This document shows positions 17,715 through 26,305 of a stretch of 64,000 nucleotides of DNA, piece by piece (position 1 is the stretch's first letter; every line of letters starts with the position of its first letter). Source of the stretch: Acidobacteriota bacterium (lineage in GTDB: Bacteria > Acidobacteriota > Blastocatellia > Pyrinomonadales > Pyrinomonadaceae); assembly GCA_016700075.1 (NCBI GenBank), contig CP065000.1:682001-746000 (forward strand), in the 5' to 3' direction. The notes beneath the pieces were generated by a model. It was not told where the DNA came from. It worked only from the letters and a program-made list of their open reading frames with translations, and did no database searches. The translations under genes and the position numbers were made by a program.

Positions 17715-18704
17715 ATGGCAGGAAAAGATGTTGCAACGATGGAGATAGCCTCAATGGTTTGGAAGAATGGCGAATTCCTGGATTGGGATGATGCGCGCAT
17801 TCACGTCATGTCTCACGTCGTGAATTACGGTTCCAGCGTCTTTGAAGGCATTCGGTGCTATGAGACCGTTAAGGGGCCGGCCGTATTCCGTCTCAAAGAA
17901 CATATGCAGCGGCTTGTCAATTCGGCCAAGATCTACAGGATGGATCCCGTATTTGACCGCGAGGCTTTTTGCGATGCGACCGTCCAATTGATCAGGGACA
18001 GCGGACTGCAGCACTGTTACATCAGGCCGTTGATCTTTCGAGGCCTCGACGAAGCAAAGCCTGCTTTCGGCGTAAACCCTTTCCCGAATCCGATCGATTG
18101 CTACATTGCCGTGTGGCAGTGGGGAAAATATTTGGGTGAAGAGGCCATCGAGAACGGTATCGACGTTTGTGTATCGAGCTGGTCAAGAATAACGACCAAT
18201 TCGATGCCCGCAATGGCAAAGGCTGGTGCGAATTACATGAACTCGCAGCTTATCAAGATGGAAGCGATCTTAGGCGGTTTTTCAGAGGGAATTGCCCTCG
18301 ACGACCGAGGTTACGTTTCCGAAGGCTCGGGCGAGAATATATTTCTGGTCAACGGCGGCAAGTTATTCACGCCGCCGCTCGGAGCTTCAATTCTGCCCGG
18401 CATCACCCGAGATTCTGTGATCCAGATCGCTCGGGAAATGGGTATTGAGATCGTTGAGACGCAGATCCAGCGTTCAGCTCTTTACCTTGCCGACGAGGCA
18501 TTTTTCACCGGCACGGCTGCCGAGATCACTCCTATTCGATCCGTTGACCGCATCACGGTCGGCCAGGGACGCCGCGGAGAGGTCACCAAACGGCTGCAGG
18601 AAGAGTTTTTCAAGGTCATTACGGCCGAACGTCCGGCACCGTTCGGAGCGGATTGGCTTACATTCGTGAACGCCGGCGATGAAAAAAAAACGGCTAATGC
18701 CTGA
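17715..18704 (+). CDS. ilvE: Branched-chain amino acid aminotransferase
   Basis: Fold-type IV PLP enzyme that interconverts valine, leucine and isoleucine with their 2-oxo acids. The 329 residues carry H-V-V-N-Y-G-S-S-V-F-E-G-I-R, the PLP-Lys motif M-A-K-A-G-A-N-Y, the phosphate-binding E-G-S-G-E-N-I-F and the C-terminal F-F-T-G-T-A-A-E-I-T-P. These match the E. coli IlvE pattern closely. AAAGGAGAGA sits 5-8 nt ahead of the ATG. It is a single-gene unit ended by the terminator at 18731-18760. Its products feed the same branched-chain acyl-CoA metabolism as the isobutyryl-CoA mutase-like gene at 22 kb. Confidence 0.95.
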   Translation: MAGKDVATMEIASMVWKNGEFLDWDDARIHVMSHVVNYGSSVFEGIRCYETVKGPAVFRLKEHMQRLVNSAKIYRMDPVFDREAFCDATVQLIRDSGLQHCYIRPLIFRGLDEAKPAFGVNPFPNPIDCYIAVWQWGKYLGEEAIENGIDVCVSSWSRITTNSMPAMAKAGANYMNSQLIKMEAILGGFSEGIALDDRGYVSEGSGENIFLVNGGKLFTPPLGASILPGITRDSVIQIAREMGIEIVETQIQRSALYLADEAFFTGTAAEITPIRSVDRITVGQGRRGEVTKRLQEEFFKVITAERPAPFGADWLTFVNAGDEKKTANA

Positions 18705-18730
18705 AGCTTAGCCTTTCTCGGTTTAAATAG

Positions 18731-18760
18731 AAGCGGCGAGACCTATCGCCGCTTTTTTTT
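18731..18760 (+). terminator. Rho-independent terminator of ilvE
   Basis: Nine perfect pairs (18731-18739 with 18746-18754), 6-nt loop, then a run of T to 18760. It separates ilvE from convergent lptD. Confidence 0.85.
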
Positions 18761-18765
18761 ATTTC

Positions 18766-21270
18766 TTATCGCAGTCCCTGTCCGAATTGTTCCGTCCCAA
18801 AAGCACCTATGCCGTTCAACCGGAAACTGAAAACAAAACGGTTCTCACTCCGGGTGCCAACATTGAACGTGTAGTACTGCACCGCGACCGCACAGCAGTT
18901 CGACGCGTAACCTACTGTATAAAGTGAACTTATCAGCGGCGATGTGCGCGATGAACGCCGATTCTGAAAATCAAAAAACAGAGACGCCCCTCCGTAAAGG
19001 CCGCGTCTGCGGTCGCCGAGAAATAGGGCAGGGCTCCATTGAGAGCCGCGAAGCGTACCCGGCTCTTTCCCGTTCTCGTCAGCATATTGAGCAAGAGACG
19101 GGATCAACGTCACAGCCCTCGTGTAGTAGAAAGTCTGGAAAAAATTGACGATATCTTTTTTGTATCCAACGGTCGCTGATATCGCTCTCAGGCCGTCGCC
19201 CTTCATACCGATGTCCATTCGCGTACTGATATCGATATCCTTTTGGGGCCGATAGACCGCCTCAATATTCAAGGGCGAGAATCGACGCGGGGCCCCGCCG
19301 AATGTATAGAAACTCATTGCCGTAATTGGCTCGATCTGATTACGGCGGCCGGCAACCAGAGCTCCGCCGAAGGTATTATCAAAAAAGTACTTTCCCCGTA
19401 CCGTCAGCGTGAAGATCTCGTAGGGCTGAATACTCAGCGACTTGAGGCCTGCCGACGGATCCGCACTCAGCCCCTTTCTGGCCTCCTCTGAGACGGCTTC
19501 AGAATATCGTCGGGTATAAACACGGTTAGTGACGCCGAATTCGATCTCGTTGGTATTCGTTGCCGTGTCCAAATGGTCGAACCTGATCAGCCGATTGAAG
19601 TTGTTGATGCCTTTAACGACCCGATACGTCGCAAATGGTTCGATCACATGGCGAAAACGAAACCTGTCATTCGAGCCGTAAAAATTCCTCGCCAACGCGA
19701 CCGGACGAACGTCGAAGGCAAACTCTCCATAGGTCCTCAAAAGGTCGCGCCCGACGACCTGCCTCATATCATTGAAGGAATCTGAGTAGTAGGTCACGCG
19801 CCCTGAGGCAGTGGCGGTGAAATTGAAATACTTTGTGCTAATGGGAACGGTTACCTGCGGAAATGCGTCCAAACGCTGCGAAAGAGCGGGTGTGATCACC
19901 GGGTCGCTGCCCGTTCGCCTGCGATAAAGTTCTATATCGTCAACTTCTTCGCGGCGGGATACACCTTCTAGACTTGATTTGAACGAGAAATATACGCCAT
20001 CGAGGAACTTCAGCATCGACGGCCGCTTTTCAAAATTGATGCTCGGCAAATTGCGCGTTTTTTCGCGCACGTTCGGTATCGAGATCACTTGCGAACGGGA
20101 TAGGAGATTCAGCGTGTAATCATCCCAACTCTTATTTACGAAGACCTGAGACACCTCTATCGGGGAGATCACCTGTTGGATGCCGTCAGAAAATTCCTGA
20201 CGGAACGCCAGGCTGGACGTCAGACGCACATCCACCGCGGCCGTAAATCCATTTGGGAAATAATGTACTCCCTCCGCATAGATCAGAGAGCCGCCCTGAT
20301 CGGGATTTTGCGGACCCGCCTTCTTACCGAAAATGCGGTCCTTTACCGCATAAAACCCTGCGTTCAGGTACGACCGCGAGTTTGCCCTCGTCCTCAGATC
20401 AAGGCCGTAGCCGATACCTCGAGAAGTATAAATATCACCCCGCAGTGTCACATCTGCCGAATCGCCGAGCGTCTGGAAATAGGCACCCGAAAGTCGAAGC
20501 CCTTTCCGGGGCGAGTAGCCTCCTGTCGGGGTGAGAAATCCCGAACTGCGATCCTTTTTCTTGATCGGGATGGATGCGAAAGGCACGGCGACGACAGGTA
20601 CATCTCGGAGCCGGAATTTTGCCCCTTTCAATCTGATCCGGTCATTTGTCTTGATGCGTGCGCTCTCAGCGGTAAAGCTCCATTTGGGCACCGCCTCTTC
20701 GCAGGCAGTAAACATCCCGTTTACCACAAGTATCTCGTCAACACTTACGCGCTCGACGCGATCTGCACGAAAAAATATGACAGTTCCGTCATTCGTCTGA
20801 TTGGAAAAGCCGGTGGAATCTTCAAAACTCCCAAGGCGTGTTCGATAGTTCCAGATCCCATTGACGCCCGTAATTCGCTGGTCGTCGCCCTGATCAAAAA
20901 TGACCGACCCTCTGGCGGTAATGTTGCCTGTGGCCTGATCGACCGCAATTTCATCAGCCTGCAGTCGATAGATGCCGTACCTGACATCAACGTTTCCAAT
21001 ATGGCGGACAATGCGTTTACCGTCCTTTTCTTCAACTATCTGCGTGTCTGAATAGACGACCACTTCGCCGTCGCCGCCTTCCGGTTCAAACGAGGTCTTC
21101 GGCTTTGGTTTTGGTGCGGTAACCTGTTCCGCTGAAACCGGATTTATATTTTGTGTATCGGCGATCGGATTTGCGACCTGCCGTTCAACGGGATTGGTTT
21201 GTTGGCCGAACGAAGAAAATACCGACAAAACGGCAACGGCAGCGATCGGAAATACTCGATTAACCCTCAT
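18766..21270 (-). CDS. lptD: LPS-assembly outer membrane protein LptD
   Basis: Outer membrane beta-barrel that inserts LPS into the outer leaflet. The 834 residues begin with a signal peptide (1-22), followed by an OstA/LptA-like jellyroll (about 68-215; motifs R-H-I-G-N-V-D-V-R-Y, A-D-E-I-A-V-D, A-R-G-S-V-I-F-D) and then the large barrel domain (about 240-834) that starts with P-F-A-S-I-P-I-K-K and R-S-S-G-F-L-T-P. Alternating aromatic and polar residues and repeated Tyr/Arg-rich strands fit a barrel. The LptD-typical cysteine pairs are not obvious. It is preceded on the same strand by a lipoprotein gene 113 bp away. Confidence 0.92.
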   Translation of the reverse strand: MRVNRVFPIAAVAVLSVFSSFGQQTNPVERQVANPIADTQNINPVSAEQVTAPKPKPKTSFEPEGGDGEVVVYSDTQIVEEKDGKRIVRHIGNVDVRYGIYRLQADEIAVDQATGNITARGSVIFDQGDDQRITGVNGIWNYRTRLGSFEDSTGFSNQTNDGTVIFFRADRVERVSVDEILVVNGMFTACEEAVPKWSFTAESARIKTNDRIRLKGAKFRLRDVPVVAVPFASIPIKKKDRSSGFLTPTGGYSPRKGLRLSGAYFQTLGDSADVTLRGDIYTSRGIGYGLDLRTRANSRSYLNAGFYAVKDRIFGKKAGPQNPDQGGSLIYAEGVHYFPNGFTAAVDVRLTSSLAFRQEFSDGIQQVISPIEVSQVFVNKSWDDYTLNLLSRSQVISIPNVREKTRNLPSINFEKRPSMLKFLDGVYFSFKSSLEGVSRREEVDDIELYRRRTGSDPVITPALSQRLDAFPQVTVPISTKYFNFTATASGRVTYYSDSFNDMRQVVGRDLLRTYGEFAFDVRPVALARNFYGSNDRFRFRHVIEPFATYRVVKGINNFNRLIRFDHLDTATNTNEIEFGVTNRVYTRRYSEAVSEEARKGLSADPSAGLKSLSIQPYEIFTLTVRGKYFFDNTFGGALVAGRRNQIEPITAMSFYTFGGAPRRFSPLNIEAVYRPQKDIDISTRMDIGMKGDGLRAISATVGYKKDIVNFFQTFYYTRAVTLIPSLAQYADENGKEPGTLRGSQWSPALFLGDRRRGLYGGASLFFDFQNRRSSRTSPLISSLYTVGYASNCCAVAVQYYTFNVGTRSENRFVFSFRLNGIGAFGTEQFGQGLR

Positions 21271-21383
21271 TAAATCAGGAGTTTATAAGAAGATGCTAAC
21301 ACGAAGGGCAACTTCAATAAAGTTTGCCTTCTCTCGAGGCTTTATCTCAACGATCCGCACATTTCTCGACCGCCTTGACCGAC

Positions 21384-21920
21384 TCATTCTCCGGACCTGA
21401 GTTCCAAAATGAATATTTCCGTTTCCTCGATGTGTATCACTCGGCCGCTCTTGTAACTCTCCATCAGGAAAACGTCTGCTGGATACGACTTGCCGCGCAG
21501 CTCCGCATCACCGGACATTTCCCCTTTCGCGATCAGCTCCTCAGGGAACCATGACTCGAGCGCTATTTCTGCATCATTTCCCTCACCGCCCTTTCGAAGT
21601 TCATCGAGCAGCAGCCGGGCATCCTCCGGTGTGAAGATGAGAACCGCAGTCAGCTTTTTTGAACGCGGATCGATCCGCCAAACTCCGTCCTCAGCCTCGA
21701 ACGGAACACGCACAAGAAGCTTTAGGTCTTCGAGGCGGTCGCTTGGAACACCCTGAGCCGCACTTTGATCCGTCTGTGGCGAGGCGGGAGAATTTGCCGG
21801 GCCTTCCTGTTTCGCAGAACAGCCGAAAAGGGCGAAAGCAAGCAGAAGCAACGCAATGGGACTCTGAAATAAAACTCCGCGCATTGTGGCAAGTATGTGA
21901 GAAAGCCGTGCCAAATGCAA
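21384..21920 (-). CDS. Predicted lipoprotein, function unknown
   Basis: The 178-residue frame has an internal Met13 at 21884 that fits better as the start: MRGVLFQSPIALLLL followed by the lipobox L-F-G-C-S, which makes a 166-residue lipoprotein precursor. After a Pro/Ser/Gln-rich linker comes a compact domain of about 120 residues, rich in Glu, Leu and Asp, with no recognised motif. It lies directly upstream of lptD on the same strand, so a part in outer membrane assembly is possible, but that is only context. Confidence 0.65.
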   Translation of the reverse strand: MHLARLSHILATMRGVLFQSPIALLLLAFALFGCSAKQEGPANSPASPQTDQSAAQGVPSDRLEDLKLLVRVPFEAEDGVWRIDPRSKKLTAVLIFTPEDARLLLDELRKGGEGNDAEIALESWFPEELIAKGEMSGDAELRGKSYPADVFLMESYKSGRVIHIEETEIFILELRSGE

Positions 21921-21991
21921 CGGTCAAGACCGCGGCCTTTGGCAATGAGGGCATGTGTTTATGGTAATATAGTCTTTCATTTCGACACACT

Positions 21992-23665
21992 ATGGATACG
22001 CAATTGCTGGAAATAGAAACTGAAAAAGAAGCCGAAAAGATCAGATGGGAAAATGAGACGTTGAAGCCGGTCATCGACCGATCACCTGAGCGTAAAGACG
22101 TTTTCGCAGGGGTCTCGTTGGAGCCGGTTGAAAGGCTTTATACTGACTCTGACAGCTCTGATATCGAGGTCGGGTTTCCCGGCGAGTTTCCATACAAACG
22201 CGGAATTCATCCGACAGGCTATCGAGGAAAACTGTGGACAATGCGGCAGTTTGCCGGATTTTCGTCGCCTGAAGATACCAATCGCCGCTTCAAGTATCTT
22301 ATGTCTCAGGGGCAAACAGGACTCTCTGTAGCATATGACCTTCCCGCTCTGATGGGCCTAGACGCTGACTCGCCGTTGTCTGAGGGCGAGGTCGGCAAAT
22401 GCGGCGTCGCGGTTTCGAGTTTGGCGGATTTCGAGGTTTTGTTTGACGGAATTCCGCTGGATGAGGTGACTGTCTCGCAGACCATAAATGCACCGGCCCC
22501 GATATTCCTTGCCATGTACCTGGTGGTCGCAGAAAAGCAGAATGCCGACTTCAAGAAGATCTCCGGAACCCTCCAAAACGACATTCTCAAAGAATACATC
22601 GCTCAAAAAGAATGGATCTATCCGATCAAGCCTGCCATGAAGCTTGTCATAGATACATTCGAGTACACGACAAGATACGTTCCCAAATATAACCCAATAT
22701 CGATCTCAGGCTATCACATTCGCGAAGCAGGAGCTACGGCCCTTCAAGAACTCGCCTTTACGCTGCGCGACGGCGTCGAATACGTACAATACGGTGTCGA
22801 TCGAGGAATGGACGTGGATGAATTTGTGCCACGGCTCTCATTCTTTTTTAATGCTCATAACGATTTCTTCGAAGAGATAGCAAAGTATCGGGCAGCGCGT
22901 GTCGTTTGGGCTCGGACCATGAAAGAGCGTTTCGGGGCCAAAAACCCGCGGACAATGCAGCTTCGTTTTCACACTCAGACGGCCGGCGTTTCGCTTACTG
23001 TACAGCAGCCGTTGAACAACATCGCACGGGTTGCGATCCAGGCCCTTGCCGGCGTGCTTGGCGGCACGCAGTCGCTGCATACGGACTCATATGATGAAGC
23101 TCTCGCATTGCCTACGGACGAAGCAGCGTTGATCGCCCTGCGCACACAGCAGATCATCGCAGAAGAAACCGGTGTGGTTAATACTGTCGACCCGCTCGCC
23201 GGCAGCTATTACCTGGAATCGCTTACGGAAAAAATGATCAAGGGCTGCTTTGATTATTTCGACAAGATCGACGGTTATGGAGGCATGGTTGAGGCGGTCG
23301 AAGCCGGATTCCCGCAGCGTGAGATACAGGAGTCAGCATATCAATATCAAAAGGCGGTCGAGCGGGGCGAGCAGACGATCGTAGGGGTCAACAAGTATGT
23401 GATGGAAGATGAGCCAACCAAAGTGGATATCCTCCAGATCGACGAGGCGGTCCGCGATCATCAACTTGAACGCCTTGCCCGCGTAAAGGCGACCAGAGAC
23501 AGCGGAGCCGTCTCAATGGCACTGGACAGGCTAAAGCTTGCAGCCCGTGATAATGAAAACACTATGCCGTCCATAATTGACGCAGTGGCTACGTATGCGA
23601 CTGTAGAAGAGATCTGCGCTGCACTGCGCGATGTTTACGGCATTTATGAAGAACCTGCCTTTTGA
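21992..23665 (+). CDS. Acyl-CoA mutase large subunit, isobutyryl-CoA mutase-like residues
   Basis: Catalytic (TIM barrel) chain of the adenosylcobalamin-dependent acyl-CoA mutase family, 557 residues, without the C-terminal B12-binding domain; the small cobalamin-binding subunit must come from elsewhere. Family motifs: T-G-Y-R-G-K-L-W-T-M-R-Q-F-A-G-F, G-L-S-V-A-Y-D-L-P, S-I-S-G-Y-H-I-R-E-A-G, H-T-Q-T-A-G-V-S-L-T and Q-S-L-H-T-D-S. In methylmalonyl-CoA mutase the substrate carboxylate is held by Tyr (R-Q-Y-A-G) and Arg (M-V-R-N); here these positions are Phe87 and Gln205 (I-A-Q-K-E-W), the pair found in isobutyryl-CoA mutase. A general annotation would read methylmalonyl-CoA mutase; the residues argue against it. 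Confidence 0.85.
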   Translation: MDTQLLEIETEKEAEKIRWENETLKPVIDRSPERKDVFAGVSLEPVERLYTDSDSSDIEVGFPGEFPYKRGIHPTGYRGKLWTMRQFAGFSSPEDTNRRFKYLMSQGQTGLSVAYDLPALMGLDADSPLSEGEVGKCGVAVSSLADFEVLFDGIPLDEVTVSQTINAPAPIFLAMYLVVAEKQNADFKKISGTLQNDILKEYIAQKEWIYPIKPAMKLVIDTFEYTTRYVPKYNPISISGYHIREAGATALQELAFTLRDGVEYVQYGVDRGMDVDEFVPRLSFFFNAHNDFFEEIAKYRAARVVWARTMKERFGAKNPRTMQLRFHTQTAGVSLTVQQPLNNIARVAIQALAGVLGGTQSLHTDSYDEALALPTDEAALIALRTQQIIAEETGVVNTVDPLAGSYYLESLTEKMIKGCFDYFDKIDGYGGMVEAVEAGFPQREIQESAYQYQKAVERGEQTIVGVNKYVMEDEPTKVDILQIDEAVRDHQLERLARVKATRDSGAVSMALDRLKLAARDNENTMPSIIDAVATYATVEEICAALRDVYGIYEEPAF

Positions 23666-23781
23666 GTCTTCGGTTTGAGAGCAACTACTGAGTTGATCAA
23701 GGACTTTAGAAATTTGGCAAGACAGCATTGATCAGGATGACTTCCGGGTGTTTCGACATTTTTCTTGCAAATTCGGAACTT

Positions 23782-23810
23782 TTGACATTTGCACACGACC
23801 AACGAATAAT
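23782..23810 (+). promoter_or_regulatory. Sigma-70 promoter of the 55-codon membrane protein gene
   Basis: Perfect TTGACA at 23782-23787, exact 17-bp spacer, AATAAT at 23805-23810 (5 of 6). Transcript start expected near 23817, about 38 nt before the ATG. Confidence 0.7.
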
Positions 23811-23854
23811 TATGGTGTTCTAATCTCAATATTATCTTAAGGAGGACCTTCACC

Positions 23855-24022
23855 ATGGAAGATGGAAAGAGTGTTGCTAGCAACCTTATTTGGGCTCTGG
23901 CTCTGATAATAATCGTAGGGATAATAATGGGCGCTTTGTACTACGGTGGTGTGTTCAAGACAAAACCGCAAAAACAAGAGATCGAAGTTGATATAAAGGT
24001 TCCCGGGACGAGCAACAATTAG
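23855..24022 (+). CDS. Small single-pass membrane protein, 55 aa
   Basis: A short gene easily missed by length cut-offs. Support: a full Shine-Dalgarno AAGGAGG at 23839-23845, 9 nt before ATG; a near-consensus promoter at 23782-23810; and a terminator at 24048-24083. The peptide has a short polar N-terminus (MEDGKSVASN), one hydrophobic helix of about 21 residues (LIWALALIIIVGIIMGALYY), and a basic then acidic C-terminal tail ending in PGTSNN. One transmembrane helix with the tail probably outside is likely. Function unknown; the strong signals suggest high expression. Confidence 0.75.
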   Translation: MEDGKSVASNLIWALALIIIVGIIMGALYYGGVFKTKPQKQEIEVDIKVPGTSNN

Positions 24023-24047
24023 TTGTTTCCCGGTCTTCGATCAGGAA

Positions 24048-24083
24048 AAAGGCCTTCTCCGCTAGGGAAGAAGGCCTTTCTTA
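24048..24083. terminator. Bidirectional terminator
   Basis: Eleven perfect pairs (24048-24058 with 24069-24079), 10-nt loop, T-rich on both strands (T-run stronger on the minus strand). It serves both the 55-codon gene and the convergent dehydrogenase gene. Confidence 0.8.
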
Positions 24084-24112
24084 TTTGACCCGTCAAATGA
24101 CCTCAGCTCGTA

Positions 24113-25396
24113 TTATTTTCCGTAGCTGACACGCCATATTTTCTTGGCACCATCGTCAGTAACCAGAAGGGATCCGTCCGGAAGCACCAACAGGCCGACC
24201 GGACGGCCCCAAACCTCGTTTGAACTCTCATCAGGCAGCCATCCTGAAACGAACTCCTCGTACGCGTTCATGACCGGCTTTCCGTCCTTGAAGGGAATGC
24301 GAACCACCTTATAGCCCGATAATTTTGAACGATTCCACGAGCCGTGGAGAGCTACGAACGCATCGTTCCGGTACTCTTTCGGGAACATATTGCCTTCGTA
24401 GAATACTATCCCGAGTGCTGCTACATGGGATCTGAACAAGATGTCAGGAACGATGGTCTTTTTCACCAATTCCGGTGCCTCACCTTTCCGCCGCGGCTCC
24501 TCGTTCGGTCCAATATACGCATATGGCCAGCCGTAGAAACCTCCTTCCTTGACTGACGTCGCAAAATCAGGAACCAGGTCGTCGCCGATCGCATCACGTT
24601 CATTCACGGCTGTCCAGAGTTCACCTGTGACAGGATTCCAGGCAAGACCGATTGGATTGCGCAAGCCAGATGCAAATATCCTGTGGCCCTTGCCGTCCGG
24701 GTCGTAAACCGAGATGGCTGCACGCTTAGGGTCCTGTTCAACCGAGACGTTCGACTCAGATCCAATGGATAGGTACATCTTCTTCCCGTCTTTGGAAAAC
24801 AGAATATTCCTGGTCCAATGCTGGTTGTAACCGCCGCGTGTGAGTTCAACAAGCCGCTCGGGATCTCCCGCTGCTTGGGTCTGTCCCGAACTGTATTTGA
24901 ACCGTACAACCGCATCCGTATTCGCAACATAGAACCAGTCCTTATGAAACGCCATGCCGAACGGCTGATCCAGCTTATCTGACCAGATCCAACGCTGATC
25001 AGCGCGGCCGTCCTTGTTGGTATCCCGAAATACAACAATGCGGTTAGCTCGAGAATCCGCTACAAATACATCGCCATTCGGAGCTAAGGCCATCCAGCGA
25101 GAATAGACCAGGTCTCCCTCAGCAAAGACGTTCATGCGAAACCCTTTCGGAACATATAGTTTCGCATCTGCCGGTTGGGGCACCTGCCGCGAAGGGCGTC
25201 GGGCACTTTCGGTGTGAAACGGCGACGGAAGGGCCTTTGGATCGACCGAACGCACCACAGGGCGATCGACCTCGACGATCTGCGGAAGCGGCGGGATTAC
25301 CGCCGGAGCGGTTGGCGTCGGCTGCTGGGCGGCTAACATCGCTGCCGAGAACATGATTAAGGTTATCGTCAAAAAGAAATTGCGATATAATTTCAT
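24113..25396 (-). CDS. Exported sorbosone/glucose dehydrogenase-like six-bladed propeller protein
   Basis: Start set at 25396 (MKLYRNFFLTIT), because this gives a signal peptide and the open frame upstream of it runs into the divergent YraN gene. The protein of 427 residues has a Pro-rich stretch after the signal, then a PQQ-type sugar dehydrogenase propeller: L-A-P-N-G-D-V-F-V-A-D-S, G-M-A-F-H-K-D, S-I-G-S-E-S-N-V, G-L-R-N-P-I-G-L-A-W, D-L-V-P-D-F and G-G-F-Y-G-W-P, with the later L-H-G-S-W-N-R-S. These motifs are typical of sorbosone/soluble glucose dehydrogenase families. It likely oxidises a sugar or related alcohol in the periplasm with PQQ; substrate unknown. Divergent from yraN with only 16 bp between the starts. 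Confidence 0.88.
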   Translation of the reverse strand: MKLYRNFFLTITLIMFSAAMLAAQQPTPTAPAVIPPLPQIVEVDRPVVRSVDPKALPSPFHTESARRPSRQVPQPADAKLYVPKGFRMNVFAEGDLVYSRWMALAPNGDVFVADSRANRIVVFRDTNKDGRADQRWIWSDKLDQPFGMAFHKDWFYVANTDAVVRFKYSSGQTQAAGDPERLVELTRGGYNQHWTRNILFSKDGKKMYLSIGSESNVSVEQDPKRAAISVYDPDGKGHRIFASGLRNPIGLAWNPVTGELWTAVNERDAIGDDLVPDFATSVKEGGFYGWPYAYIGPNEEPRRKGEAPELVKKTIVPDILFRSHVAALGIVFYEGNMFPKEYRNDAFVALHGSWNRSKLSGYKVVRIPFKDGKPVMNAYEEFVSGWLPDESSNEVWGRPVGLLVLPDGSLLVTDDGAKKIWRVSYGK

Positions 25397-25412
25397 ATAT
25401 ACAATTATACCA

Positions 25413-25901
25413 ATGTCCGAAAACCTCTCAATTAGCAGGCTGCCAAATGACGGTTCACCCGCAGGAACAACTCGCTTCGGCTCGGCTGCAGAGGATCGGG
25501 CGGTAAAATACCTGATCGAGAGAGGGCTGCATTTAGTAATGACAAATTTTACCGTGCCGGTAGGACGCAACAGACGCGGCGTTCAGCGAACGGGCGAGAT
25601 CGACATTATCGCGGTTGACGGTGACGTCGTCTGCTTCATTGAGGTTAAGGCCCGGCGAAGCACCGAGTTCGCTCCTGCAACGGCGAACATCGATCTTAGA
25701 AAGCAGAGGCAGATAGTTCGGGCTGCGCGTGTTTACAGACGCATTTTCAACATACGTGGTGTTTCTTTCAGGTACGACGCACTTACAGTCGTATGGCCGA
25801 AAGGATCGCCCCCGACGATAGAATATCTAAAGGACTATTGGAACGAATCTGTTTTCAACAAAAAGCGTTGGCACGAAGGCCTTGTGAATGATAGCTTTTA
25901 G
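25413..25901 (+). CDS. yraN: YraN/UPF0102 family protein
   Basis: Predicted nuclease-fold protein of the UPF0102 family. Start at 25413 (MSENLSISR); the frame extends upstream but would then cover the start of the divergent gene. 162 residues. The restriction-endonuclease-like core is clear: G-E-I-D-I-I-A-V-D-G-D-V-V-C-F-I-E-V-K-A, giving the E...D...E-V-K arrangement, preceded by the helix A-A-E-D-R-A-V-K-Y-L. The family is widespread; its cellular role is not settled. It ends 29 bp before the small exported protein gene. Confidence 0.88.
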   Translation: MSENLSISRLPNDGSPAGTTRFGSAAEDRAVKYLIERGLHLVMTNFTVPVGRNRRGVQRTGEIDIIAVDGDVVCFIEVKARRSTEFAPATANIDLRKQRQIVRAARVYRRIFNIRGVSFRYDALTVVWPKGSPPTIEYLKDYWNESVFNKKRWHEGLVNDSF

Positions 25902-25930
25902 TAAGTTCTAATGAATCAAAAGGAGTAATT

Positions 25931-26305
25931 ATGAAAAGATCAATAGTTGTTTTTGCAGTTTTCCTGTTAGCAGCCGGGATCGCATCGGCTTATGTTTCGG
26001 ACAATATTGCGGGCAAGTGGAACATCCTCGCACAGGCCGACGGCCAGACGATCGGAATAACCGCGACGATCAATGCTGACGGAGACAACTTTACCGGTTC
26101 GACGGCGTCCGATATTGGTACGGGCCAGATCCTAAACGGAAAGGTAACCGGCGACAAGTTCACGGCGACACTGAAAACTGAGGTTATGGGAGCCATCTAT
26201 GAATTCGCAATGGAAGGAACCATTACGAAGGACGGTATGTCGGGTACATTCACGAACTCAAACTTCGGCTCGGTACCGTTCACAGCGACAAAAGCGAAGG
26301 ACTAA
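25931..26305 (+). CDS. Small exported beta-rich protein, 124 aa
   Basis: AAGGAG lies 7 nt before the ATG. Residues 1-20 are a signal peptide (ending I-A-S-A-Y). The mature part begins with I-A-G-K-W-N-I and is made of regular alternating strands with G-x-x-F-T-G-S, G-x-I-L-N-G-K-V-T-G-D-K-F and M-S-G-T-F-T-N motifs, a pattern of small periplasmic lipocalin-like or beta-barrel proteins seen widely in this group. No catalytic residue stands out. The stop overlaps the stop of the convergent ChaN-like gene. Confidence 0.75.
   Translation: MKRSIVVFAVFLLAAGIASAYVSDNIAGKWNILAQADGQTIGITATINADGDNFTGSTASDIGTGQILNGKVTGDKFTATLKTEVMGAIYEFAMEGTITKDGMSGTFTNSNFGSVPFTATKAKD

Noticed and set aside
25353..25412. 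N-terminal extension of YraN and, on the other strand, 58 extra residues of the dehydrogenase to 25570
   Set aside because: Each would cover the start of the divergent gene; the shorter starts give a proper signal peptide for one and the usual N-terminus for the other.
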